From NCBI GenBank assembly GCA_040954595.2, contig CM082596.2, forward strand, positions 10,850,001 to 10,914,000: DNA of 64,000 nucleotides, given 5' to 3'. Below, piece by piece: positions 12,936 through 24,685 of the stretch. This DNA is from Balanoglossus misakiensis (Eukaryota > Hemichordata). The notes under the pieces are model-generated. The model did no database searches, was not told the DNA's origin, and saw only the letters and a program-made list of their open reading frames with translations. Every line of letters starts with the position of its first letter. Position 1 is the stretch's first letter. A program made the position numbers and the translations under genes.

Positions 12936-15000
12936 ATTAGTTATTCCAAAACAAAGCCTTAAAACTAGACATAAGTCTTATTTAGTAAAACATGGCCCGT
13001 TATGTGACCATTCTTTGAATTCCCTTTATGATGTAAGAAATTAAATTGTTTGCAATATTAATCTATCCCTTACAACATTCCGGCATAACGCTTTCCATAT
13101 TTGTTTTCATTCTGTGACTGTTGCATTTAAATCTTGTAGAGAATTTTTTTATTCCAAAACAAAGCCTTGAAACTATACATACGTCTTTTTAGTAAAACAT
13201 GGCCCGTTATTTGACCATTCTTTGAATTTCATTGATGATGTAAGAAATTAAATTATTTGCAATAGTAAAATATCCCTTACAACATTCCGACATAACTCTT
13301 TCCATATTTGTTTTCATTCTGTGACTGTTCCACTTAAATCTTGTAGAGAATTCGTTATTCCAAAACAAAGCCTTGAAACTATACATAAGTCTTTTTAGTA
13401 AAACATAGCCCGTTATTTGACCATTCTTTGAATTTCATTTATGATGTAAGAAATTAAATTATTTGCATTATTAATCTATCCCTTACAACATTCCGGCATA
13501 ACGCTTTCCATATTTGTTTTCATTCTGTGACTGTTCCACTTAAATCTTGTAGAGAATTCGTTATTCCAAAACAAAGCCTTGAACCTATACATTAGTCTTT
13601 TTAGTAAAACATATCCAGTTATGTGACCATTCTTTGAATTCCATTTATGATGTAAGAAATTAAATTTTATGCAATATTAATCTATCCCTTACAACATTTC
13701 AGCATAACTCTTTCCATATTTGTTTTCATTCTGTGACTGTGCCACTTAAATCTTGTAGAGAATTCGTTATTCCAAAACAAAGCCTTGAAACTATACATAT
13801 CCTGTTACGTGACGTTTCTTTGAATTCCATTTATGATGTAAGAAATTAAATTATTTGCAATATTAATCTATTCCCTACAACATTCCGGCATAACTCTTTC
13901 CATATTTGTTTTCATTCTGTAACTGTTACACTTAAATCTTGTAGAGAATTCGTTATTCCAAAACAAAGCCTTCAAACTATACATATTAAGTCTTTTTAGT
14001 AAAACATGGCCCGTTATTTGACCATTCTTTGAATTTCATTTATGATGTAAGAAATTAAATTATTTGCAATATATAACAATCCCTTACAACATTCCAACAT
14101 AACTCTTTCCATATTTGTTTTCATTGTGTAACTGTTCCACTTAAATCTTGTAGAGAATTCGTTATTCCAAAACAAAGCCTTGAAACTATAACATAAGTCT
14201 TTTTAGTAAAACATGGCCCGTTATGTGACCATTCTTTGAATTCCATTTATGATGTAAGAAATTAAATTATTTGCAATATTAATCTATCCCTTACAACATT
14301 CCGACATAACTGTTTTCATATTAGTTTTCATTTTGTGACTGTTCCACTTAAATCTTGTAGAGAATTCATTATTCCAAAACAAAGCCTTGAAAATATACAT
14401 AAGTCTTTTTAGTAAAACATAGCCTGTTATTTGACCATTCTTTGAATTTCATTTATGATGTAAGAAATTAAATTATTTGCAATATTAATCTATCCCTTAA
14501 AACATTCCAGCATAACTATTTGAATATTTGTTTTCATTCTGTAACTGTTCAACTTAAATCTTGGAGAGAATTCGTTATTCCAAAACAAAGCCTTAAAACT
14601 ATACATAAGTCTTATTTAGTAAAACATGGCCCGTTATGTGACCATTTTTGAATTCCCTTTATGATGTAAGAAATTAAATTGTTTGCAATATTAATCTATC
14701 CCTTACAACATTCCGGCATAACGCTTTCCATATTTGTTTTCATTCTGTGACTGTTGCACTTAAATCTTGTAGAGAATTTTTTTATTCCAAAACAAAGCCT
14801 TGAAACTATACATACGTCTTTTTAGTAAAACATGGCCCGTTATTTGACCATTCTTTGAATTTCATTGATGATGTAAGAAATTAAATTATTTGCAATAGTA
14901 AAATATCCCTTACAACATTCCGACATAACTCTTTCCATATTTGTTTTCATTCTGTGACTGTTCCACTTAAATCTTGTAGAGAATTCGTTATTCCAAAACA
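12936..15000. repeat. Higher-order repeat, about 1633 bp
   Basis: Two rare variants recur at one offset. GAATTTTTTTATTCC occurs at 13141 and 14774, and ATTGATGATG at 13231 and 14864, each 1633 bp apart. The flanking monomers follow in the same order in both places, including TTCCCTTTATGATG, TTAAATTGTTTGC and CAATAGTAAAATATCCC. This indicates a duplication of about eight monomers, independent of the 2041-bp unit to its left. Confidence 0.8.
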
Positions 15001-17665
15001 AACCCTTGAAACTATACATGTTTTTTTAGTAAAACATATCCAGTTATGTGACCATTCTTTGAATTCCATTTATGATGTAAGAAATTAAATTTTATGCAAT
15101 ATTAATCTATCCCTTACAACATTTCAGCATAACTCTTTCCATATTTGTTTTCATTCTGTGACTGTGCCACTTAAATCTTGTAGAGAATTCGTTATTCCAA
15201 AACAAAGCCTTGAAACTATACATATCCTGTTACGTGACGTTTCTTTGAATTCCATTTATGATGTAAGAAATTAAATTATTTGCAATATTAATCTATTCCC
15301 TACAACATTCCGGCATAACTCTTTCCATATTTGTTTTCATTCTGTAACTGTTACACTTAAATCTTGTAGAGAATTCGTTATTCCAAAACAAAGCCTTCAA
15401 ACTATACATATTAAGTCTTTTTAGTAAAACATGGCCCGTTATTTGACCATTCTTTGAATTTCATTTATGATGTAAGAAATTAAATTATTTGCAATATATA
15501 ACTATCCCTTACAACATTCCAACATAACTCTTTCCATATTTGTTTTCATTGTGTAACTGTTCCACTTAAATCTTGTAGAGAATTCGTTATTCCAAAACAA
15601 AGCCTTGAAACTATAACATAAGTCTTTTTAGTAAAACATATCCAGTTATGTGACCATTCTTTGAATTCATTTTATGATGTAAGAATTTAAATTATTTGCA
15701 ATATTAATCTATCCCTTACAACATTCCAGCATAACTCTTTCCATATTTGTTTTCATTCTGTGACTGTTCCACTTAAATCTTGTAGAGAATTCGTTATTCC
15801 AAAACAAAGCCTTGAAACTATACATCAGTCTTTTTGTAAAACATGGCCCGTTATGTGACCATTCTTTGAATTCCATTTATGATGTAAGAAATTAAATTAT
15901 TTGCAATATTAATCTATCCCTTACAACATTCCAGCATATCTCTTTCCATATTTGTTTTCATTCTGTGACTGTTCCACTTAAATCTTGTAGAGAATTCGTT
16001 ATTCCAAAACAAAGCCTTGAAACTATAACATAAGTCTTTTTAGTAAAACATATCCAGTTATGTGACCATTCTTTGAATTCCATTTATGATGTAAGAAATT
16101 AAATTTTATGCAATATTAATCTATCCCTTACAACATTTCAGCATAACTCTTTCCATATTTGTTTTTATTCTGTGACTGTGCCACTTAAATCTTGTAGAGA
16201 ATTCGTTATTCCAAAACAAAGCCTTGAAACTATACATATCCTGTTACGTGACGTTTCTTTGAATTCCATTTATGATGTAAGAAATTAAATTATTTGCAAT
16301 ATTAATCTATTCCTTACAACATTCCGGCATAACTCTTTCCATATTTGTTTTCATTCTGTAACTGTTACACTTAAATCTTGTAGAGAATTCGTTATTCCAA
16401 AACAAAGCCTTCAAACTATACATATTAAGTCTTTTTAGTAAAACATGGCCCGTTATTTGACCATTCTTTGAATTTCATTTATGATGTAAGAATTTAAATT
16501 ATTTGCAATATTAATCTATCCCTTACAACATTCCAGCATAACTCTTTCCATATTTGTTTTCATTCTGTGACTGTTCCACTTAAATCTTTTAGAGAATTCG
16601 TTATTCCAATACAAAGCCTTGAAACTATACATAAGTCTTTTTGTAAAACATGGCCCGTTATGTGACCATTCTTTGAATTCCATTTATGATGGAAGAAATT
16701 AAATTATTTGCAATATTAATATATCCCTTACAACATTCCAGCATATCTCTTTCCATATTTGTTTTCATTCTGTGACTGTTCCATTTGCAATATTAATCTA
16801 TCCCTTATAACATTCCAGCATAACTCTTTCCATATTTGTTTTCATTCTGTGACTGTTCCACTTAAATCCTGTAGAGAATTCGTTATTCCAAAACAAAGCC
16901 TTGTAACTATACATAAGTCTTTTTAGTAAAACATATCCTGTTATGTGACCATTCTTTGAATTCATTTTATGATGTAAGAAATTAAATTATTTGCAATATT
17001 AATCTATCCCTTACAACATTCCAGCATAACTCTTTCCATATTTGTTTTCATTCTGTGACTGTTCCACTTAAATCCTGTAGAGAATTCGTTATTCCAAAAC
17101 AAAGCCTTGAAACTATACAAAAGTCTTTTTGTAAAACATGGCCCGTTATGTGACCATTCTTTGAATTCCATTTATGATGTAAGAAATTAAATTATTTGCA
17201 ATATTAATCTATCCCTTACAACATTCTGGCATAACTATTTGAATATTTGTTTTCATTCTGTAACTGTTCAACTTAAATCTTGTAGAGAATTCGTTATTCC
17301 AAAACAAAGCCTTGAAACGATACATATCCTGTTACGTGACGTTTCTTTGAATTCCATTTATGATGTAAGAAATTAAATTATTTGCAATATTAATCTATTC
17401 CTTACAACATTCCGGCATAACTCTTTCTATATTTGTTTTCATTCTGTGACTGTTCCACTTAAATCTTGTAGAGAATTCGTTATTCCAAAACAAAGCCTTG
17501 AAACTATAACATAAGTCTTTTTAGTAAAACATATCCTGTTATGTGACCATTCTTTGAATTTATTTTATGATGTAAGAAATTAATTTATTTGCAATATTAA
17601 TCTATCCCTTATAACATTCCAGCATAACTCTTTCCATATTTGTTTTCATTCTGTGACTGTTCCAC

Positions 17666-18011
17666 AGGGACAAAGTCTCTCTCTCGCTGCCCTTTTTTCC
17701 ATTAATTATATTGATACAAGACACCGTTTGTTATTCTACATGTGGATATATAGTGAATGAACGTTCAACGACACACAACTTCCATCCCTCTTATAGACAG
17801 GAGAGTGAAAAAACTCGCCAGAATGAATAATCGTTCTTTACCATTTATTCATTTTGGGCGAGTTTTTACTCTCATATCATACAAGTGGGATGGAAGTTTT
17901 GTGTGGTTGATCATTGATTCACTATATATCCACATTTACATTAACATAACCAGTGTCTTGTATCAAACATAATTAATGGAAAAGGGGCAGCTGGAGAGAG
18001 ACTTTGTCCCT
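17666..18011. mobile_element. 346-bp near-complete palindrome (foldback/MITE-like) inside the satellite
   Basis: The ends are inverted copies: AGGGACAAAGTCTCTCTC at the left and its complement at the right. Inversion continues through almost the whole insert. GATACAAGACAC, GTGGATATATAGTGAAT, ACTTCCATCCC and AAAACTCGCC on the left each have their complement in mirrored order on the right, leaving a loop of only about 15 bases near 17840. The flanks GTTCCAC and TTGAATCTTG rejoin to a normal monomer with one base different, so no target-site duplication is visible. The open frame at 17757-17972 is a by-product of the palindrome and has no domain. Superfamily is undetermined. Confidence 0.85.
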
Positions 18012-21000
18012 TTGAATCTTGTAGAGAATTCGTTATTCCAAAACAAAGCCTTGTAACTATACATAAGTCTTTTTAGTAAAACATATCCTGTTATGAGACC
18101 ATTCTTTGAATTCATTTTATGATGTAAGAAATTAAATTATTTGCAATATTAATCTATCCCTTACAACATTCCAGCATAACTCTTTCCATATTTGTTTTCA
18201 TTCTGTGACTGTTCCACTTAAATCCTGTAGAGAATTCGTTATTCCAAAACAAAGCCTTGAAACTATACATATTAAGTCTTTTTGTAAAACATGGCCCGTT
18301 ATGTGACCATTCTTTGAATTCCATTTATGATGTAAGAAATTAAATTATTTGCAATATTAAACTATCCCTTACAACATTCCAACATAACTATTTGAATATT
18401 TGTTTTCATTCTGTAACTGTTCAACTTAAATCTTGGAGAGAATTCGTTATTCCAAAACAAAGCCTTGAAACTATACATAAGTCTTTTTACTAAAACATGG
18501 CCCGTTATGTGACCATTCTTTGAATTCCATTGATGATATAAGAAATTAAATTATTTGCAATATTAATCTATCCCTTACAACATTCAGGCATAACTCTTTC
18601 TATATTTGTTTTCATTCTGTGACTGTTCCACTTAAATCTTGTAGAGAATTTGGTATTTCAACACAAATTCTTGAACCTATACATAAGTCTTTTTAGTACA
18701 ACATATCCTGTTATGTGACCATTATTTGAATTCCATTTATGATGTAAGAAATTAAATTGTATGCAATATTAATCTATCCCTTACAACATTTCAGCATAAC
18801 TCTTTCCATATTTGTTTTCATTCTGTGACTGTTCCACTTAAATATTGTAGAGAATTCGTTACTCCAAAACAAAGGCTTGAAACTATACATATCCTATTAC
18901 GTGACCTGTCTTTGAATTCCATTTATGATGTAAGAAATTAAATTTTTTGCAATATTAATCTATCCCTTACAACATTCCAGCATAACTCTTTCCATATTTG
19001 TTTTCATTCTGTGACTGTTCCACTTAAATCTTGTAGAGAATTCGTTATTCCAAAACAAAGCCTTGAATCTATAACATAAGTCTTTTTAGTAAAACATATC
19101 CTGTTATGTGACCATTCTTTGAATTCATTTTATGATGTAAGAAATTAAATTATTTGCAATATTAATCTTTCCCTTATAACATTCCAGCATAACTCTTTCC
19201 ATATTTGTTTTCATTCTGTGCCTGTTCCACTTAAATCTTGTAGAGAATTCGTTATTCCAAAACAAAGCCTTGAAACGATACATATCCTGTTACGTGACGT
19301 TTCTTTGAATTCCATTTATGATGTAAGAAATTAAATTTTTTGCAATATTAATCTATCCCTTACAACATTCCGGCATAACTCTTTCCATATTTGTTTTCAT
19401 TCTGTGACTGTTCCACTTAAATCTTGTAGAGAATTCGATATTCCAAAACAAAGCCTTGAATCTATAACATAAGTCTTTTTAGTAAAACATATCCTGTTAT
19501 GTGACCATTCTTTGAATTCATTTTATGATGTAAGAAATTAAATTATTTGCAATATTAATCTATCCCTTATAACATTCCAGCATAACTCTTTCCATATTTG
19601 TTTTCATTCTGTGACTGTTCCACTTAAATCTTGTAGAGAATTCGTTATTCCAAAACAAAGCCTTGAAACGATACATATCCTGTTACGTGACGTTTCTTTG
19701 AATTCCATTTATGATGTAAGAAATTAAATTATTTGCAATATTAATCTATTCCTTACAACATTCCGGCATAACTCTTTCCATATTTGTTTTCATTCTGTGA
19801 CTGTTCCACTTAAATCTTGTAGAGAATTTGTTATTCCAAAACAAAGCCTTGAAACTATAACATAAGTCTTTTTAGTAAAACATATCCTGTTATGTGACCA
19901 TTCTTTGAATTTATTTTATGATGTAAGAAAGTAAATTATTTGCAATATTAATCTATCCCTTACAACATTCCAACATAACTATTTGAATATTTGTTTTCAT
20001 TCTGTAACTGTTCATCTTAAATCTTGGAGAGAATTCGTTATTCCAAAACAAAGCCTTGAAACTATACATAAGTCTTTTTACTAAAACATGGCCCGTTATG
20101 TGACCATTCTTTGAATTCCATTGATGATATAAGAAATTAAATTATTTGCAATATTAATCTATCCCTTACAACATTCAGGCATAACTCTTTCTATATTTGT
20201 TTTCATTCTGTGACTGTTCCACTTAAATCTTGTAGAGAATTTGGTATTTCAACACAAATTCTTGAACCTATACATAAGTCTTTTTAGTAAAACATATCCT
20301 GTTATGTGACCATTATTTGAATTCCATTTATGATGTAAGAAATTAAATAGTATGCAATATTAATCTATCCCTTACAACATTTCAGCATAACTCTTTCCAT
20401 ATTTGTTTTCATTCTGTGACTGTTCCACTTAAATCTTGTAGAGAATTCGTTACTCCAAAACAAAGGCTTGAAACTATACATATCCTGTTACGTGACCTGT
20501 CTTTGAATTCCATTTATGATGTAAGAAATTAAATTATTTGCAATATTAATCTATCCCTTATAACATTCCAGCATAACTCTTTCCATATTTGTTTTCATTC
20601 TGTGCCTGTTCCACTTAAATCTTGTAGAGAATTCGTTATTCCAAAACAAAGCCTTGAAACGATACATATCCTGTTACGTGACGTTTCTTTGAATTCTATT
20701 TATGATGTAAGAAATTAATTTTTTTGCAATATTAATCTATCCCTTACAACATTCCGGCATAACTCTTTCCATATTTGTTTTCATTCTGTGACTGTTCCAC
20801 TTAAATCTTGTAGAGAATTCGTTATTCCAAAACAAAGCCTTGAATCTATAACATAAGTCTTTTTAGTAAAACATATCCTGTTATGTGACCATTCTTTGAA
20901 TTCATTTTATGATGTAAGAAATTAAATTATTTGCAATATTAATCTATCCCTTATAACATTCCAGCATAACTCTTTCCATATTTGTTTTCATTCTGTGACT

Positions 21001-23096
21001 GTTCCACTTAAATCTTGTAGAGAATTCGTTATTCCAAAACAAAGCCTTGAAACGATACATATCCTGTTACGTGACGTTTCTTTGAATTCCATTTATGATG
21101 TAAGAAATTAAATTATTTGCAATATTAATCTATTCCTTACAACATTCTGGCATAACTCTTTCCATATTTGTTTTCATTCTGTGACTGTTCCACTTAAATC
21201 TTGTAGAGAATTCGTTATTCCAAAACAAAGCCTTGAAACTATAACATAAGTCTTTTTAGTAAAACATATCCTGTTATGTGACCATTCTTTGAATTTATTT
21301 TATGATGTAAGAAATTAAATTATTTGCAATATTAATCTATCCCTTATAACATTCCAGCATAACTCTTTCCATATTTGTTTTCATTCTGTGACTGTTCCAC
21401 TTAAATCTTGTAGAGAATTCGTTATTCCAAAACAAAGCCTTGTAACTATACATAAGTCTTTTTAGTAAAACATATCCTGTTATGTGACCATTCTTTGAAT
21501 TTATTTTATGATGTAAGAAATTACATTATTTGCAATATTAATCTATCCCTTACAACATTCCAACATAACTATTTGAATATTTGTTTTCATTCTGTAACTG
21601 TTCAACTTAAATCTTGGAGAGAATTCGTTATTCCAAAACAAAGCCTTGAAACTATACATAAGTCTTTTTACTAAAACATGGCCCGTTATGTGACAATTCT
21701 TTGAATTCCATTGATGATATAAGAAATTAAATTATTTGCAATATTAATCTATCCCTTACAACATTCAGGCATAACTCTTTCTATATTTGTTTTCATTCTG
21801 TGACTGTTCCACTTAAATGTTGTAGAGAATTTGGTATTTCAACACAAATTCTTGAACCTATACATAAGTCTTTTTAGTAAAACATATCCTGTTATGTGAC
21901 CATTATTTGAATTCCATTTATGATGTAAGAAATTAAATTGTATGCAATATTAATCTATCCCTTACAACATTTCAGCATAACTCTTTCCATATTTGTTTTC
22001 ATTCTGTGACTGTTCCACTTAAATCTTGTAGAGAATTCGTTACTCCAAAACAAAGGCTTGAAACTATACATATCCTGTTACGTGACCTGTCTTTGAATTC
22101 CATTTATGATGTAAGAAATTAAATTTTTTGCAATATTAATCTATCCCTTACAACATTCCAGCATAACTCTTTCCATATTTGTTTTCATTCTGTGACTGTT
22201 CCACTTAAATCTTGTAGAGAATTCGTTATTCCAAAACAAAGCCTTGAATCTATAACATAAGTCTTTTTAGTAAAACATATCCTGTTATGTGACCATTCTT
22301 TGAATTCATTTTATGATGTAAGAAATTAAATTATTTGCAATATTAATCTATCCCTTATAACATTCCAGCATAACTCTTTCCATATTTGTTTTCATTCTGT
22401 GCCTGTTCCACTTAAATCTTGTAGAGAATTCGTTATTCCAAAACAATGCCTTGAAACGATACATATCCTGTTACGTGACGTTTCTTTGAATTCCATTTAT
22501 GATGTAAGAAATTAATTTTTTTGCAATATTAATCTATCCCTTACAACATTCCGGCATAACTCTTTCCATATTTGTTTTCATTCTGTGACTGTTCCACTTA
22601 AATCTTGTAGAGAATTTGGTATTTCAACACAAATTCTTGAACCTATACATAAGTCTTTTTAGTACAACATATCCTGTTATGTGACCATTATTTGAATTCC
22701 ATTTATGATGTAAGAAATTAAATTGTATGCAATATTAATCTATCCCTTACAACATTTCAGCATAACTCTTTCCATATTTGTTTTCATCTTGTAGAGAATT
22801 CGTTATTCCAAAACAAAGCCTTGAATCTATAAAATATGTCTTTTTAGTAAAACATATCCTGTTATGTGACCATTCTTTGAATTCATTTTATGATGTAAGA
22901 AATTAAATTATTTGCAATATTAATCTATCCCTTATAACATTCCAGCATAACTCTTTCCATATTTGTTTTCATTCTGTGACTGTTCCACTTAAATCTTGTA
23001 GAGAATTCGTTATTCCAAAACAAAGCCTTGAAACGATACATATCCTGTTACGTGACGTTTCTTTGAATTCCATTTATGATGTAAGAAATTAAATTA
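18012..23096. repeat. Satellite array, block 2
   Basis: This continues the block 1 monomers, with the same landmarks and phase, between the palindrome and element 2. I estimate about 25 monomers. Short-class monomers (ATACATATCCTGTTACGTGAC) alternate with long-class ones (ATAACATAAGTC...AAACATATCCTG). The block ends in the middle of a short-class monomer at TTAAATTA, where element 2 begins; the same monomer resumes at 28415. A shorter monomer near 22790 (TTTTCATCTTGTAGAG) has an internal deletion. Confidence 0.97.
18481..22800. repeat. Higher-order repeat, about 1590 bp
   Basis: The diagnostic GTCTTTTTACTAAAACATGG (C in place of G) occurs at 18481, 20072 and 21662, offsets of 1591 and 1590. 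Other variants recur with it in the same order: CATTGATGATATAAG, GGTATTTCAACACAAATTC and ACTCCAAAACAAAGGC. This gives about 2.7 copies of an eight-monomer unit. Confidence 0.85.
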
Positions 23097-23197
23097 CTTG
23101 AGATCTCTCTAACACACAAAACAAGGACACAGGTTTGGCAGCTGAAGGCAAGAGCCATTATTTATTTACGTGAACTGGGGGCTCTTGCAGGCCCAAC
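23097..23197 (-). repeat. Repeat B2 of element 2 (outer 3' end)
   Basis: This 101-bp repeat, identical to B1, is the outer 3' end of the element. It abuts the satellite at TAAATTA (23090-23096). The identity of B1 and B2 argues that the insertion is young compared with the divergence among monomers. Confidence 0.92.
23161..23166 (-). terminator. Candidate poly(A) signal in B2
   Basis: AATAAA is read on the minus strand inside B2, 65 bases from the outer 3' end of element 2. The identical hexamer lies in B1 at 23579-23584. Position and strand suit 3'-end formation, but in AT-rich DNA a hexamer alone is weak evidence. Confidence 0.3.
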
Positions 23198-23345
23198 ACA
23201 ACTGGGAATAACAACTCGCAATGATGAAAGGACCATTGCAAAATACATGGATGAAAAAGGTTACAATCGTGAAGTACAGTATTGACCAGAGAACCACTGT
23301 AAATCTGCAAATACACATCTTATTTGTTGAGGGCGGGCGGGTGGG

Positions 23346-23507
23346 GAAATTGAGGCAGAGAGAGCGAGCACTGCAGGACACGCTCCGAACCCTTGAAGTG
23401 GCCGTGAGTGATGGATTATGGGATTTTTGAGGCTCGTTTGAGGTTGAGGGCGCCCCTTTTCGAGTTGCTTAATTGGGTAAAATTATGCCGTTGATCACAA
23501 TGTTACC
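23346..23507 (-). repeat. Repeat A2 of element 2
   Basis: This is a 162-bp copy of A1 joined to B1 through the 7-bp core TAAATTA at 23508-23514. Its only difference from A1 is A at 23481 in place of C, which breaks one arm of the 9-bp inverted pair. On the other side it is separated from B2 by 148 bp of single-copy sequence. Confidence 0.92.
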
Positions 23508-23514
23508 TAAATTA

Positions 23515-23615
23515 CTTGAGATCTCTCTAACACACAAAACAAGGACACAGGTTTGGCAGCTGAAGGCAAGAGCCATTATTTATTTACGTGAACTGGGGGC
23601 TCTTGCAGGCCCAAC
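23515..23615 (-). repeat. Repeat B1 of element 2
   Basis: This 101-bp repeat is identical to B2 at 23097-23197. It begins next to the internal TAAATTA (23508-23514) with CTTGAGATCTC, which contains the 8-bp palindrome GAGATCTC. It lies between the YR stop and A2. On the minus strand it contains AATAAA (23579-23584). Confidence 0.92.
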
Positions 23616-23659
23616 CACTGCCAAACCCGGTCCGCCTCTCTGCTAGTGCCACAGTAAAA

Positions 23660-24685
23660 TCAGTGTGACGCGGAGATGTCTTTAAGATGCTGACCCATTT
23701 GAAAGGACACCAGATAACGAGTCTGAAATGGAATGTTAAGATAACGGAGATACGTGCTGGATTGCCAATCCCCTTGGAGTTTGATAAGCTCCCCAGGGAC
23801 CCCACTTTCGAATGCAAAGGTTGCACCCCCACGACGGAGGCTGTGACCCGAGTACATGTCAGCAGGAAAGCCTGCCCTCTGAACTAAACATTTGATACTT
23901 TTCACCAGCCCTGAATGGGTCAAGGGGACCAATTTGCCACATTTGGGAAAAACAAATGCTGGGCTAGAGGGTGGGGCTGGGATGATCTCACACATGTGAT
24001 TGTATGCCTGTAAAGGGCACAACACTGAACCTGGAATGCGGGCAAGTGGAATAGTCAAACAGCGTTCGCGAAACTGAATGGTTTTTGACCAAGTCACGCC
24101 GATTATAAGGCCAGAATCTGAGGAAATGACTTTACCCCTACAGAGGTGTTTAGCCGGATCAAAGTCGGTTGCAGACTTCGGAACAAGATTTGACTTGCGA
24201 AAAAAGGAGAAAAACCCTATCAAAAGGCATGCCCACAAAGTAACATCGAATGGAACAGCCATATCTAGAAGCCCGAAAAACTGTAGCAACAACTGGGGGG
24301 TGATGGGTAATTTCTGCCTCACTGGCTGGAAAGTGCTACGGGAAAGACCTTTCAAAAGTAATTTGACAACATACTGATCAGCGGCCAATGGCGTGAAGCC
24401 ATGGATTCTATGCAAGGTACGAATTGCGTACAAATAATTCTGAATGGTGCCAGTAGCAGTTACTGATCTAGCAAGAAACTGGATAAATCTACACACTGTA
24501 AGAACAGATGCTGGAACAGGAGTAAAATTGAAAAACTGACAAAACAGGAAGTAACTCTTCAACTGTGACGATAAATTCCGACGAGTTCCTTCCGCTAATG
24601 CTGACCTCATTGAGATAGCGATTTGAGCGTCTAAGGCTTGGATAGTTTGGCAGTGATCTGAAATAAAAATAAAATCAGTCACCAC
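23660..24685 (-). CDS. Tyrosine recombinase of element 2
   Basis: The 341-residue frame begins at a GTG by the frame limit; the ATG at residue 26 (ISMRSALAEG) is a more natural start. The N-terminal part (about 30-125) resembles a helical core-binding domain. The catalytic half carries the YR residues: R163 in SFFRKSNL, H281 and R284 in SGHSLRRGG, W307 in QGDW, and Y312 or Y315 in YLRYL. It is intact, unlike its relative in element 1. It lies last in the element, overlapping the end of RT/RNase H and ending 45 bp before repeat B1. It should join the circular DNA copy to the target by strand exchange. The 7-bp core shared by both element ends and the B1/A2 junction supports this. Confidence 0.92.
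   Translation of the reverse strand: MVTDFIFISDHCQTIQALDAQIAISMRSALAEGTRRNLSSQLKSYFLFCQFFNFTPVPASVLTVCRFIQFLARSVTATGTIQNYLYAIRTLHRIHGFTPLAADQYVVKLLLKGLSRSTFQPVRQKLPITPQLLLQFFGLLDMAVPFDVTLWACLLIGFFSFFRKSNLVPKSATDFDPAKHLCRGKVISSDSGLIIGVTWSKTIQFRERCLTIPLARIPGSVLCPLQAYNHMCEIIPAPPSSPAFVFPKCGKLVPLTHSGLVKSIKCLVQRAGFPADMYSGHSLRRGGATFAFESGVPGELIKLQGDWQSSTYLRYLNIPFQTRYLVSFQMGQHLKDISASH

Larger units (their letters stand above)
5211..17665. repeat. Satellite array, block 1
   Basis: This is a head-to-tail tandem array of an AT-rich monomer. Landmarks in each monomer, in order, are GAGAATTCGTTATTCC, AAAACAAAGCCTTGAAAC, TTTGAATTCCATTTATG, GTAAGAAATTAAATTATTTG, CTATCCCTTACAACATTCC and TTTGTTTTCATTCTGTGAC. 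Successive GAATTC landmarks at 5401, 5587, 5773, 5982, 6187 and 6396 give steps of 186, 186, 209, 205 and 209. There are therefore two length classes: the short one lacks the segment AAGTCTTTTTAGTAAAACAT. I estimate about 61 monomers in the block. Variants include monomers with GGTATTTCAACACAAATTCTT in place of the usual GTTATTCCAAAACAAAG. No conserved reading frame runs through the monomers. Confidence 0.97.

Noticed and set aside
17757-17972. 71-residue open frame in the palindrome
   Set aside because: It spans both arms of the inverted repeat and has no protein features.
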